DNA of 43,113 nt from an uncultured Collinsella sp. (lineage in GTDB: Bacteria > Actinomycetota > Coriobacteriia > Coriobacteriales > Coriobacteriaceae): the NCBI GenBank assembly GCA_900552755.1, contig USAY01000003.1, forward strand, positions 1 to 43,113. Reading direction: 5' to 3'. Each line of letters opens with the position of its first letter. Position 1 is the stretch's first letter. This document shows positions 8,865 through 16,738 of this stretch, piece by piece. Both the position numbers and the translations under genes were made by a program. A model generated the notes under the pieces. That model saw only the letters and a program-made list of their open reading frames with translations. It was not told the DNA's origin and did no database searches.

Positions 8865-9466
8865 TACTTGCCCTCCGCGGTCTCAGCGGCCTTGGCGGTC
8901 GCGGTCTCGGTGGACTGGATGTAGTCGTAGCAGGTGTTGCCGGCATCGTCGGTGAGGTACTTGACCGTGAGGGCGCGCGCGGCGAGCTCGCCCACGGCGA
9001 GGGTGAGGTCGTCCAGCTCGGAGGACTGGGCGAGCGGCACGACCTTGCGCCAGCGGCGGCCGTCCTTGAGCACGAGCTCTAGCACGGCGGGCCACGTCTC
9101 GGTGGAGTCGCCGTTGTGCTTGACGGTGATCATGCCGGCCTCGTCCTTGACGTTGCCGGAGCCGTACATGACCTTGAGGGTCGCGGCCTTGATCTCGGCG
9201 AGCGTGAGCTGCGCGCTCTCGACGCGAGAGGTCTGCGGCGACGCCATGAGGTCGCCGTTCATGTCCTTGATGTCCTCGGAGTCGGTGTCGAGCGTCTCGA
9301 CGTAGCCGTCCTCGCTGATGTAGCCGAGGCACTTCCACGCCTCGGGCAGCGCGGTCGTGTAGTCGGTCGGCAGCGTCGTTCCGACGGGAGCGGTGAAGAT
9401 GTAGCCGCCCTTGACTCCCTTGGCGCTGGAGACGTTGGCGACGTTGTTTTTGTTGCTTTCTGCCAT
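8864..9466 (-). CDS. Major tail (tube) protein
   Basis: This 200-aa protein has the typical layout of siphophage tube proteins: GYIFTAPVGTTLPTDYTTALPEAWKCLGYISEDG near the N-terminus, the motif DIKDMNGDLM, and a beta-rich core with TLAEIKAATLKVMYG. It is followed by the G/GT chaperones and the tape measure, and preceded by head-tail joining genes. Its start (ATG 9466) has AAGGAGCAATC just upstream. The polymer forms the tail tube. The acidic, Ala/Thr-rich C-terminal tail (ETATAKAAETAEGK) is probably flexible. Confidence 0.9.
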   Translation of the reverse strand: MAESNKNNVANVSSAKGVKGGYIFTAPVGTTLPTDYTTALPEAWKCLGYISEDGYVETLDTDSEDIKDMNGDLMASPQTSRVESAQLTLAEIKAATLKVMYGSGNVKDEAGMITVKHNGDSTETWPAVLELVLKDGRRWRKVVPLAQSSELDDLTLAVGELAARALTVKYLTDDAGNTCYDYIQSTETATAKAAETAEGK

Positions 9467-9475
9467 GATTGCTCC

Positions 9476-9817
9476 TTATTCGCAGATGGTCAGGTTGATG
9501 TTCGTCTGGTATCTGGGAGTCCCCGTGTCGGGGTCGTCCCATCGGTAGGTGCCGTCGGGCACGGCGGAGAACACGTTCGGCTCGTCCTCGATGGCGGAGC
9601 ACGCCCGCTCGACGGCCTCGGCGATCTCGCGTGCGCGCCTGCGGGTCTTCGCCCACGACGTGGCGAGCACGCGCGGCGACTGGATGAACCGCGTCGCGCT
9701 CGTGGCTGCGAGGGTGACCTGGACGAACTCATCGGGTCTCTCGCGCGGAACGTCCGGCACGCACTTGATGCCGGTCGCGTGCATAAGGCGCTGGGCCACT
9801 ACCCTCTCGATGTCCAT
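9476..9817 (-). CDS. Tail terminator / minor tail protein candidate
   Basis: This 113-aa protein starts MDIERVVAQRLMHATGIKC and contains VPRERPDEFVQVTLAATS and a central helix (RRRAREIAEAVERACSAI), ending in a beta segment with YQTNINLTICE. Size and position directly before the major tail protein fit a tail terminator (lambda gpU-type or DUF3168-like role). It overlaps the next gene by one base. The role is inferred mainly from gene order; the family is not certain. Confidence 0.72.
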   Translation of the reverse strand: MDIERVVAQRLMHATGIKCVPDVPRERPDEFVQVTLAATSATRFIQSPRVLATSWAKTRRRAREIAEAVERACSAIEDEPNVFSAVPDGTYRWDDPDTGTPRYQTNINLTICE

Positions 9818-10107
9818 CAGTCACCCCCGAAGACGGATTGCAGGCGGTTGTGCTTGCGCTCGCTCACGTTGGCGTGCTTGCTATCCGTGTAGACGACGCG
9901 GCCCCTCGCAAGCGAACCGCCTGCGACCGCGGTGCTGTAGCCGTTCTCGCCGTACTTCGGCGTGAACGTGGAGTTGCATGCGGCCGCGGCGGCGTTGGCC
10001 TTCTCGGTGAGCATGGTCTGCACGCCCCCGCCGTTCATGACCTCGGCGTATCCGCCGCGGTTCCAGCCCTTCCACTTGATCTTGACCTCGCACTTCGCCT
10101 TAGCCAT
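9817..10107 (-). CDS. Head-tail joining / HK97 gp10-like minor protein
   Basis: This basic 96-aa protein starts MAKAKCEVKIKWKGWNRGG. It has an Ala-rich helix (LTEKANAAAAACNSTFTP) and a C-terminal RGRVVYTDSKHANVSERKHNRL stretch. Short basic proteins of this sort, placed between connector and tail-terminator genes, usually belong to the HK97 gp10 (neck) group. Its start overlaps the end of the upstream connector gene by 8 nt. The assignment rests on position and general appearance. Confidence 0.7.
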   Translation of the reverse strand: MAKAKCEVKIKWKGWNRGGYAEVMNGGGVQTMLTEKANAAAAACNSTFTPKYGENGYSTAVAGGSLARGRVVYTDSKHANVSERKHNRLQSVFGGD

Positions 10108-10441
10108 CGGTTCGGGTCACCTCGCAGGTGAGGTCCCAGGGGCCGGGCGTGTTGGCCGCGGTGTATCGCTTGGGGTCGCCGACCACCTTGTAGTCGGTGC
10201 CGCGCACCGTGACCGTCGCGTCCTTGAGGTCAACGTCCGCGCCCTTCGGGAAGCAGAGCGTGTAGGCGACCGTCACGCCATTGGGGCGCGTCGAGTCGAG
10301 GTCGGCGGTCGCGCCGGGGCAGACCACGACGTTTTCGACCGCCGTCTCGGTCACCGTCTCGCCGGTCGGCTCTCCCAGCTCGTCGAACGACTGGGCCGCA
10401 CTGCGCACGGTCACGGTCTCGCCGGAGATGAGGCACGTCAT
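10100..10441 (-). CDS. Head closure / stopper protein candidate
   Basis: This 113-aa, mostly beta protein starts MTCLISGETVTVRSAAQSFDELGEP and contains ATVTVRGTDYKVVGDPKRYTA. It resembles small head-completion (stopper) proteins that follow the Gp15/Gp19 connector. The ATG at 10441 overlaps the upstream stop by ATGA, which fixes the start; longer extensions in this frame run through the preceding gene and are spurious. The function is inferred from order and beta character. Confidence 0.72.
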   Translation of the reverse strand: MTCLISGETVTVRSAAQSFDELGEPTGETVTETAVENVVVCPGATADLDSTRPNGVTVAYTLCFPKGADVDLKDATVTVRGTDYKVVGDPKRYTAANTPGPWDLTCEVTRTDG

Positions 10442-10833
10442 TCGGCCACCCCTCCCCTCTCCAGAGGCGTGAGCGCCCCGAGCGCCTGACCGGTGAGGCC
10501 GAGACGCCTGAGGTCGCTCTTCCCGAGGTACATCTCGCCGAGCGCCGAGCCGTAGGTCACCGATGCCGTGTATCCGCCCGCCCCCTGGCTGTACTGGGTG
10601 GCCCCCGCCATGGCGGCGGGGGCGGAGAGCACGCGGTTGACGAGCAGGCAGCACACGGCGGGCGCGGCGCGGTCGAACGCCGGGCACGCCCCCTCGGTGT
10701 ACTCGCCGATTCGGTCCTCGAATGCCGCGAGCATCAGGTCCGATGCGTCCTGCAGCAGCACCCAGGTGCGGGCCTCGTCCGCGGGCTCGCCGTAGCGGGC
10801 CTTGTAGTCGTCCACGCTGGCGAGCGCGGCCAT
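10438..10833 (-). CDS. Head-tail connector (Gp19/Gp15/Gp42-like)
   Basis: This 131-aa protein opens with MAALASVDDYKARYGEPADEA, typical of the Gp19/Gp15/Gp42 adaptor family that binds below the portal. It continues with an all-helical body (LLQDASDLMLAAFEDRIGEY) and a Cys/Val-rich helix (AVCCLLVNRVL). The C-terminus has the usual glycine-rich loop with YTASVTYGSALGEMYLGKSDLRRLG. The neighbours are the head-fibre-like gene and the stopper candidate. Confidence 0.85.
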   Translation of the reverse strand: MAALASVDDYKARYGEPADEARTWVLLQDASDLMLAAFEDRIGEYTEGACPAFDRAAPAVCCLLVNRVLSAPAAMAGATQYSQGAGGYTASVTYGSALGEMYLGKSDLRRLGLTGQALGALTPLERGGVAE

Positions 10834-10835
10834 GG

Positions 10836-11033
10836 CTACTCGGCCTCCATGATCCCGGCGTCGACGAGGGCCTGAACGACCTTCGCGACGGTCGGGCTGG
10901 CGCCGGGGTTGGCGACCTTCTTGGGCAGCACGAGCGGCTTGCCGTCGGGCGAGACGAGCGCAACGTGCTGCGGGAGGATGCTGGACGCCTTGCCAGCGTC
11001 CTCCACGATGAGCTTCTGGACTAGATGAGCCAT
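10836..11033 (-). CDS. Small head protein, head-fibre-like
   Basis: This 65-aa protein starts MAHLVQKLIVEDAGKASSIL and has a C-terminal helix VAKVVQALVDAGIMEAE. The segment VANPGASPTVAKVV... resembles the short head-fibre/decoration proteins coded just after the capsid gene in many Gram-positive siphophages. A good GGGGGTACCGAG region precedes the ATG at 11033, and it lies 11 nt after the capsid stop. It may decorate the capsid. Longer frames extending to 11210 read antisense-like sequence of the capsid gene and were rejected. Confidence 0.7.
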   Translation of the reverse strand: MAHLVQKLIVEDAGKASSILPQHVALVSPDGKPLVLPKKVANPGASPTVAKVVQALVDAGIMEAE

Positions 11034-11044
11034 CTCGGTACCCC

Positions 11045-11932
11045 CTAGGCGCTCTTGAGGACGGCGAAGGCCTTCGGGTCGAGTACCGCGTATGCGAGGA
11101 CGGCCTCGGTGCGGTAGGCGATCTGGTTGTAGCCCTTCAGGTCCTGACCGGTGTTGTCGGGGTCGCCGTACTCGATGACCTCGGCGGTGATGTCGCGGAC
11201 CATGCCCCACTTGATGGCGGAGAAGTCGCCCATGATCGCGGAAACCTTGGTCGGGGTCTTGGCGAGACGGCCGTTCACGGTGCCGGACACGGAGGCGGGG
11301 ATGCCGTCGAGGTTGCCCACGTTGAGGGACAGCGGCACCTCGGGGTACAGGCGCTGCCCGGTGGCGGGCACGCGCAGCTTACGCAGCTCGGAGGCGAACT
11401 GGCGGCTCATGGCGATGCCGTTGATGCCGTAGTCGAGCAGGGCGTCGGAGAGGGAGTCAATGTCGTCGACCGGGGAGTCGGTCTTGGCGACGCTGTGGAC
11501 GTCCTTGTCAGCGGTCAGGGCGGTGTAGCCCGTGAGGCCGAGGCCGGTCTTGGGGTTGATGGCGTGGTAGACGATGTAGTCGAGCGCGCGGCCCGCGGCG
11601 GCGGTCTGGTCGGCGATGATGTTGGAGATAATCTCCAGCTGGTTGTCCTCGTCGGCCCACTTCAGCTCGTCGGAGACGCGCGTGGTCGTGACGATCTTGG
11701 CGCGCTTTGCGACCACGGGGTCGGTGGAGATCTCGGAGCCGGACTTCTTGCCGCCCTCGGCGACGACCTCGGCCTCTGCGGTCGGGTTGAACACGAGATA
11801 GGTCGTGTCGGCGAACTTCTGCGGCGTGCTGGGGCTCAGCGTGGCGATGGTGGAGGTGTCCTTCACCTTGCCGATGATGGTGGAGACCACGCTGGACGGC
11901 AGCTTGATTTTCTGGGTGTCGTTTGCAGCCAT
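11045..11932 (-). CDS. Major capsid protein (HK97 fold)
   Basis: This 295-aa protein has the sequence pattern of an HK97-fold capsid. The N-terminal arm includes VVSTIIGKVKDTSTIATLSP and is followed by VFNPTAEAEVVAEGGKKSGSE (E-loop region), then KIVTTTRVSDELKWADED and the spine helix IISNIIADQTAAAGRALDYIVYHAI. The end is a P-domain with AYAVLDPKAFAVLKSA. Lack of a long delta domain plus a separate upstream scaffold gene agrees with assembly on a scaffold protein. Position between scaffold and connectors is standard. Confidence 0.93.
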   Translation of the reverse strand: MAANDTQKIKLPSSVVSTIIGKVKDTSTIATLSPSTPQKFADTTYLVFNPTAEAEVVAEGGKKSGSEISTDPVVAKRAKIVTTTRVSDELKWADEDNQLEIISNIIADQTAAAGRALDYIVYHAINPKTGLGLTGYTALTADKDVHSVAKTDSPVDDIDSLSDALLDYGINGIAMSRQFASELRKLRVPATGQRLYPEVPLSLNVGNLDGIPASVSGTVNGRLAKTPTKVSAIMGDFSAIKWGMVRDITAEVIEYGDPDNTGQDLKGYNQIAYRTEAVLAYAVLDPKAFAVLKSA

Positions 11933-11957
11933 TTCTGTGCCTTTCTTCGGGTTTGGC

Positions 11958-12416
11958 TTACTTCAGGAGGCGCTTGGCGAAGTCTCGCAGCGCCTCGTCC
12001 CCGCCCTTGCCGCCCTTGTCGAAGCTGCCGGGCTTCTCCACTCGCGGCGCGGGCTTTGTCTTGAATGCGGCGAGCATCTTGTCGCACCATGCGGCCATGC
12101 TCTCCTCGTCCTCGCCGACGATGAGCTCGGCGGGGACTCCCTTCTCCTGCGCGACCTTGGCGGCGGTCTTGGCTCGCGCCTCGGCCTTCTCCTTGGCGTC
12201 GAGTCGCTTCTCGAGCTCCGCGACCTTCTCGTCGGCGGTCTTCTTCGCCTGGTTGGCCTCGTCGAGTGCGCTTGCCGCGCTCTTGTTGGCCTTGGCCTGC
12301 TTCTCCCACTTGCGGGAGTGCGCCTTCTCGGCCTCGTAGAGCGCCTTGTAGTCGGGCTCCTCGCCCCCGGTCGGCTCCGTACCGCCCGTGGGCTCCGTGT
12401 TGGTCTCTGCTGCCAT
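11958..12416 (-). CDS. Capsid scaffolding protein
   Basis: This 152-aa, highly charged coiled-coil protein has a disordered acidic N-terminus (ETNTEPTGGTEPTGGEE), then a long helix (YKALYEAEKAHSRKWEKQAK ... KVAELEKRLDAKEKAEARAK). A C-terminal basic segment (GDEALRDFAKRLLK) is of the type that contacts the capsid protein. It sits immediately upstream of the capsid gene, as scaffold genes do in SPP1-like siphophages. It is separated from the MuF gene by 230 nt of structured non-coding DNA with a terminator, which implies its own promoter or antitermination. Confidence 0.85.
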   Translation of the reverse strand: MAAETNTEPTGGTEPTGGEEPDYKALYEAEKAHSRKWEKQAKANKSAASALDEANQAKKTADEKVAELEKRLDAKEKAEARAKTAAKVAQEKGVPAELIVGEDEESMAAWCDKMLAAFKTKPAPRVEKPGSFDKGGKGGDEALRDFAKRLLK

Positions 12417-12430
12417 GTCGTGTCCTTTCC

Positions 12431-12501
12431 CGGACCGTGCGGCCCGTCGGGCCAGCCGCGCGGCCGAGCCCCTTAGATGTGCGTTTCGGGCCGTGCGGCC
12501 C
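12431..12501. repeat. GC-rich direct repeat and hairpin cluster upstream of scaffold gene
   Basis: The 14-mer CGGACCGTGCGGCC (12431-12444) is repeated as CGGGCCGTGCGGCC (12487-12500). Three self-complementary elements lie here: GGCCCGTCGGGCC (12441-12453), GCCGCGCGGC (12455-12464) and GGGCCGTGCGGCCC (12488-12501). No good ORF crosses the stretch and no clear -35/-10 pair is visible. It forms the leader of the scaffold-capsid transcript. Function unknown. Confidence 0.6.
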
Positions 12502-12560
12502 TGTCGCGCGGCAGTGTCCTACGGGCGTGAGATTTGGCCTGTTTGGCGTTTTTCGGCATG

Positions 12561-12582
12561 AAAAAAGCCGCCCGTGGGCGGC
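12561..12582 (-). terminator. Intrinsic terminator after the MuF-toxin gene
   Basis: On the minus strand GCCGCCCACGGGCGGC (12582-12567) forms a GC-rich stem followed by TTTTTT (12566-12561). It sits downstream of the MuF gene (stop at 12647) and upstream of scaffold, so it would separate packaging/portal transcription from capsid transcription unless read through. Confidence 0.8.
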
Positions 12583-12600
12583 CATGCGGTATGATGGGGT

Positions 12601-12656
12601 TAGGCGGAAGCTGTTTGACTCACCTATTGAGACATGCAGCTCCCGCCTATTTTTTT
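12601..12656. other. Long stem-loop overlapping the MuF-toxin stop codon
   Basis: The arms 12601-12613 and 12637-12649 pair in 12 of 13 positions around a 23-nt loop that itself contains CTCA-CCTAT-TGAG (12619-12631). The stop codon of the MuF gene (12647-12649) lies inside one arm. On the plus strand the stem is followed by TTTTTTT (12650-12656), so it could terminate rightward transcripts. On the minus strand it precedes the terminator at 12561-12582. This may be a bidirectional terminator pair or a structured RNA. Confidence 0.65.
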
Positions 12657-13918
12657 ATCGTTTGGAGCGACCCGTCGTGCCCCAGCATCCGCACCTCAGA
12701 GATTCCGTACCTCTTCATGTACTTGCGTATCCACGCTTCGGCTTGGCTGTCGGTGACCGACTTGTTCTCGCTGACGTCGAAGACGGCGAACCGCACCCCG
12801 CTCTTGTTGGCCACGGACTTCATGTGCGACTTGAACGTGTTCTCCGATTTCGACGTGTACACGGTCTTGATTTCGATGCCCGTGGACAGGTCGGCGCGGC
12901 TTACGGTCGTTTTTCCCTGCGCGTTCTCGCTCTTCAGGTGCACCTCGTCTTCCCAGAACTCGGTCTTGTAGCCCAGTGCCGCCAGCTTCTCTGCGGTTCT
13001 CCTCTCTCCGGGGTCTACCCTCCACCTCTTTACCTTGTCGCGCCTCACCGCATCGTCCGTGAACGTTATGCCCTTATGCTCGCCGCCCGCGTACCAGGAC
13101 GGGTCGCGTAGCTCTATCTCGGATGCGACGCGGTTGTTGAGGTAGGCGGTGTACGCCTTCCCCTCCTTGTTGCCGTGGCGCCTCACGAGCGCTTTGCGTT
13201 CGTCCTCCGGCATTGCGTACCAGTCGGAGGCGATGCCGTCGCGGCCTCCGAGCGCGGCCAGGCAGTCGTTATACCTCTCGTACATCCCGTCAGGGTCGTA
13301 TCCCTTGACTGTGGTCACCCCGTCGAAGCCGGGAACGATTCGGCAGTCGCAGTGCGCGTGCGAGTGTTCGGCCGCCTCCTCGGTCTTGGCGTAGAAGCCG
13401 AACGACGCGAGCATGAGGCAGAACCCGCACGTCTCGCCACGGGGAACGCGGGCGTACCACGGCTTTGCCGGGTCTTTGCGCGCGTTGTGGGCGACGCACC
13501 TGTTGGCGGCGCGCCTGATCTCCTCGTCGACCCTCGTGACGCACCGCGAGACAAAGACCTCGGGGGCGCCCTCGACGACCTTGCCGATGAAATATCTAAC
13601 CGCGCCGAGCGTGGCGTCCGGGTCTCGCATGGACTCGGCGACCGCCCGATACTTCCCGGGGAAGCCCTGCGACGCCCTGACCGCGTCGTAGTATTCTGCG
13701 GCCCTCGCGGCGGCGCACGTGTCGGCGTAGTACCCGAGCACCGTCTCGATCGTCTCGTAGGCCCTCTCGCGGAGAGAGGCGACATCGCCGCCACCTCCGC
13801 GCTCCCAGCTCGACAGCAGGGACTCGAGCGCCGGCCTCACCTTCGCCTGGGCGTCTGCCGACAGCGCGTTCACCTCATCGGTCAGCTCGTCCAGCAGGCT
13901 AGTCGGCACCGCCGCCAT
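12647..13918 (-). CDS. MuF-type minor head protein with CdiA-like nuclease/toxin C-terminus
   Basis: This 423-aa protein has a helical N-terminal minor-capsid (MuF/Gp7-like) part. It includes KPWYARVPRGETCGFCLMLAS (Cys pair near 163) and HSHAHCDCRIVPGFDG (His/Cys cluster near 190), typical of phage minor head proteins encoded after the portal. The last ~135 residues look like a polymorphic-toxin nuclease domain: GYKTEFWEDEVHLKSENAQG, then RADLSTGIEIKTVY (D...ExK near 340-350), KSHMKSVANKSGVRFAVFDVS and a basic end with ISEVRMLGHDGSLQTIKK. This is the layout of CdiA-type tRNA-nuclease tips. It overlaps portal by 20 nt. No immunity gene follows; the next 230 nt are non-coding. The toxin call is by pattern only. 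Confidence 0.8.
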   Translation of the reverse strand: MAAVPTSLLDELTDEVNALSADAQAKVRPALESLLSSWERGGGGDVASLRERAYETIETVLGYYADTCAAARAAEYYDAVRASQGFPGKYRAVAESMRDPDATLGAVRYFIGKVVEGAPEVFVSRCVTRVDEEIRRAANRCVAHNARKDPAKPWYARVPRGETCGFCLMLASFGFYAKTEEAAEHSHAHCDCRIVPGFDGVTTVKGYDPDGMYERYNDCLAALGGRDGIASDWYAMPEDERKALVRRHGNKEGKAYTAYLNNRVASEIELRDPSWYAGGEHKGITFTDDAVRRDKVKRWRVDPGERRTAEKLAALGYKTEFWEDEVHLKSENAQGKTTVSRADLSTGIEIKTVYTSKSENTFKSHMKSVANKSGVRFAVFDVSENKSVTDSQAEAWIRKYMKRYGISEVRMLGHDGSLQTIKK

Positions 13919-15317
13919 TCTCGCCCTCCTTCGGCTCGAACAGCGATGCGATAGCCGCGCCCGCCTGCGCCTTCTTGGCATCCGACTCGATGCGCTGGAT
14001 CTGCTCGTCCGTGTAGTCGAGCATCTCGTAGGCCACCGTGGAGTTGGCGAGCTTCGGGAGCGCCTGCACCTGCTTGAGCAGCGCGTCGGACAGGCTCACC
14101 GTGGACGGGTACGCCGGGGACAGGAATCGCGGGTTGATCTCATGCCCCGCGTCGCGCTCGGTGGCGAAATCGGTGCCGTTCGCCACGGCGAGCGCCATGT
14201 AGGCCACGTTGCGCAGCGCCGTGCCGTTGTCGCGGTTGAGGTTCTTGGCGTCGATGACCAAGGGCTCCAGGGACGCGGCGATAGCGTCCGAGGAGGACGG
14301 GTTGTCGTTGGACACGCCGAAGAAGCTCACCGGTACGTTGGTCACGGCCGACATCTGGCAGGCGAGCTGGCGCAGGTACTCCGTGAGCGGTGCCATCTGG
14401 AGCTGCGCGGACTGCCAGACCGTGGGCTTGTCGCCGTCCGGGTCTTTCGTGATCTCGTTGACCGCGCCCATCGAGGCGTCGTACTTGTTGTCGTCGTTGA
14501 GCATCTTCTTGTAGGTGCCCAGTAGCCAAGTCTGCGGCAGGGTCGCGGCCTCGGCGGCGACCTCCATTCGGGCGCGCTGCCGGATGGCGTCGTCGGTGAT
14601 GCTCATCACGGAGCGGCTTATGCGCGAGGTGCCGAAGGGGCGCTCGAGCGTCGCGCCGTGTGCCATCGGCTCCATGAGGCAGCGCCCCATCGAGTGCTCG
14701 CGGTACTCGGCTACCCACGAGCCGCCGTCGCGCGTGAGCACCACGAGGCTGTTGTCGGTGAGCAGGTGCACCACGGTCGGCACGCGCTCGGCGTCGCCGG
14801 GCATCTTCTTGGACTCAGCCACGACGATGCCCGCCCTGATGGCCTTGCGAGCGTCGTCCCACAGGGCCGCCGCCGCGGTGGCGGGGTATGCCGAGATGAC
14901 CGGGTAGCCGCCGCCGTCTGTCACGGTCCAGAAGCCGCAGCAGTGCTTCAGCTCGCCGATGAGGTTCTTGCGGTAGAGGCGCTCCAGCTGGTTCGACTCG
15001 CAGATGGCGCGGAGGGCCTTGCTCGTCTGCTCGTCCGCGCACGTGTAACCGTTGAAGATGGAGCGGTCCGCCAGGGCGTGCACGGCCTTGCGGGGCCAGT
15101 CGACGCGCGGGTTGATCTTCTTGGCGAGGCTCGCCGGCATGGCGATGCCGAGGTCCTTCACCGACACGTGCCCGAGGTAGTAGTCCTCGCGCTCGAGATT
15201 GCTGGCGCGGTGCTCGCGCCAGACGGTCATGAGCTCGCGGACGAGCGCCGCGTCGCCCGGCTCCAAGCCTGCGGCGGATGCTACCTGCCCCGCCAGTTCC
15301 ATGTTCACTGCTGCCAT
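13899..15317 (-). CDS. Phage portal protein (SPP1 gp6-like)
   Basis: This 472-aa protein forms the dodecameric DNA gate. It starts MAAVNMELAGQVASAAGLEPG and contains the portal-typical segments NINPRVDWPRKAVHALADRS-like (about 70-90), NLIGELKHCCGFWTV, SRISRSVMSITDDAIRQRAR (about 225-245) and a C-terminal helical crown with YPSTVSLSDALLKQVQALPK. Portal lies between the large terminase and the MuF gene, as expected. Its ATG overlaps the terminase stop (TGATG), which fixes the start. The longer frame to 16628 is an out-of-frame reading of the terminase gene. Confidence 0.92.
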   Translation of the reverse strand: MAAVNMELAGQVASAAGLEPGDAALVRELMTVWREHRASNLEREDYYLGHVSVKDLGIAMPASLAKKINPRVDWPRKAVHALADRSIFNGYTCADEQTSKALRAICESNQLERLYRKNLIGELKHCCGFWTVTDGGGYPVISAYPATAAAALWDDARKAIRAGIVVAESKKMPGDAERVPTVVHLLTDNSLVVLTRDGGSWVAEYREHSMGRCLMEPMAHGATLERPFGTSRISRSVMSITDDAIRQRARMEVAAEAATLPQTWLLGTYKKMLNDDNKYDASMGAVNEITKDPDGDKPTVWQSAQLQMAPLTEYLRQLACQMSAVTNVPVSFFGVSNDNPSSSDAIAASLEPLVIDAKNLNRDNGTALRNVAYMALAVANGTDFATERDAGHEINPRFLSPAYPSTVSLSDALLKQVQALPKLANSTVAYEMLDYTDEQIQRIESDAKKAQAGAAIASLFEPKEGENGGGAD

Positions 15318-16738
15318 CAGAAGCTGGCCTCCTGTTCCCTTCGCGGGTCTCGTTTCGTTGTTCTCGCCGCCCAGAGGGCGAGCGATGCGGACTCGATGGG
15401 GGCGGCGATGGAGTCGGGACCGTCCTCGAAGCCCCACCCGTCCCTGCCGATGTCGCGCTTGAGCGACTTGCGCGCCGAGTCGTCGAGCGCCGGCGACTCG
15501 ATGTGCGAGAGCGTGCCCGAGTCGACCTCGTCCTTGAGCATCGACGCCGCAGCCTGCACGATTGCCGGGGTTCCCATCTCGAGTGCGCACTTGCTGAAGC
15601 CGCCGTCGAGCATCCGCCGCTTGAGCGCGTCCGCTCCGGACTTGCCGTCGATGCAGACGCACGCGATCTCGTCTCGGTTGCGCAGGAGCATGTCCGAGAT
15701 CGCGACCGTTCCGCCCGAAGCGCCCATCACGTCGTACAGCTCGACGTAGGACGGTCCGTCCCTGTCGGCGAGCGCCCAGGACACCGCGGCGCGGGAGCCG
15801 TCCACGGAGAACTTCACGCCGAAGGCGAGCTTTCCGCCGGTGGGCGCCGAGTCGCGCCGGCACCCGTCCCACTTCTTGGAGGACAGGGCGTAGAGGAGCG
15901 AGCCTCCCGTCTTCGCCCACCATCCGAGGCGCTCGCGCGCGAACACGTCGGGCTGCATCTGCTCGGACTCGCCCTTGACGGCCTCGTAGTTGAGCACGGT
16001 GCCCATGGACGGGTTGAACTCGTACCATCTCGACTCGTCGTGGACGTCGCCTATCTCGTCCGCGCCCCACTCGATCCACGCCATCTCGGACTCGCCGTCG
16101 TGCACGTCGTCGTGGAGGTCGCGGAACACCGTGCCGACGTTGTCGGGGCCTGGCGGCGTTCCGAGGTAGATGGTCTGCGGGTTGTGCATCGCGCTCGCCG
16201 AGATTGCAGGCAGGGACGCCGCCTGCTGCGTGTCCGTGAGCTCCTGCGCCTCGTCGTAGATGAGCACGTCGTAGGTCTTGCCTCGCGCCAGCGAGTTGGT
16301 GCGGGTGGTGAAGCGAATGAGTCCGCCGTTCTTGAGGCTGATGGCCTGCTGCCCGTTCGTCTTGCGCACGGCGAGCAGGAGGTCGTGCAGCTCGGTCTCG
16401 TCCTCGTCCTCGAATGGCTGGGACAGCTCCTTGAACATCTGGTCGGAGGTGTCGCCGTGCTGGCAGGTGTACAGGATCTTCTCGCCGTTGAGCGCGCCGT
16501 AGAAGCACCTGGCGCGCACGACCCAGCTCTTTCCGTTCTGGCGCGGGATGGAGATGCCCAGCGTGCGCAGCAGGTACTTGTCGCGCGCGTCGCGGGCCAG
16601 CATCGCGTCGAGCAGGTGCGGCTGCCACGGCAGCGGGTCGCCGAAGTAGGCGGTCGCGAGCTCGCAGGCCATCCCGCCGTCGCCGCTGAGGTCCTCCGGG
16701 ACGTTGGCCTCGTATGTCGGCGTCTGCCTGGGCTCCAT
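15317..16738 (-). CDS. terL: Terminase large subunit
   Basis: This 473-aa packaging ATPase/nuclease has a Walker A variant SIPRQNGKSW (about 63-72) and a Walker B VLIYDEAQEL (about 157-166) with a coupling motif region YLGTPPGP. The C-terminal nuclease domain has acidic positions in GVKFSVDGSRAAVSWAL and CVCIDGKSGADALK, consistent with the RNase H-like fold. The start overlaps the small-subunit stop by one base. An HNH gene lies just upstream of the terminase pair. Together the order HNH-TerS-TerL-portal suggests cos packaging. Confidence 0.94.
   Translation of the reverse strand: MEPRQTPTYEANVPEDLSGDGGMACELATAYFGDPLPWQPHLLDAMLARDARDKYLLRTLGISIPRQNGKSWVVRARCFYGALNGEKILYTCQHGDTSDQMFKELSQPFEDEDETELHDLLLAVRKTNGQQAISLKNGGLIRFTTRTNSLARGKTYDVLIYDEAQELTDTQQAASLPAISASAMHNPQTIYLGTPPGPDNVGTVFRDLHDDVHDGESEMAWIEWGADEIGDVHDESRWYEFNPSMGTVLNYEAVKGESEQMQPDVFARERLGWWAKTGGSLLYALSSKKWDGCRRDSAPTGGKLAFGVKFSVDGSRAAVSWALADRDGPSYVELYDVMGASGGTVAISDMLLRNRDEIACVCIDGKSGADALKRRMLDGGFSKCALEMGTPAIVQAAASMLKDEVDSGTLSHIESPALDDSARKSLKRDIGRDGWGFEDGPDSIAAPIESASLALWAARTTKRDPRREQEASF

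Noticed and set aside
12417..12646. Immunity gene for the MuF toxin
   Set aside because: All frames in this stretch on the minus strand are short or run into the scaffold gene in a wrong frame; none has a ribosome binding site.
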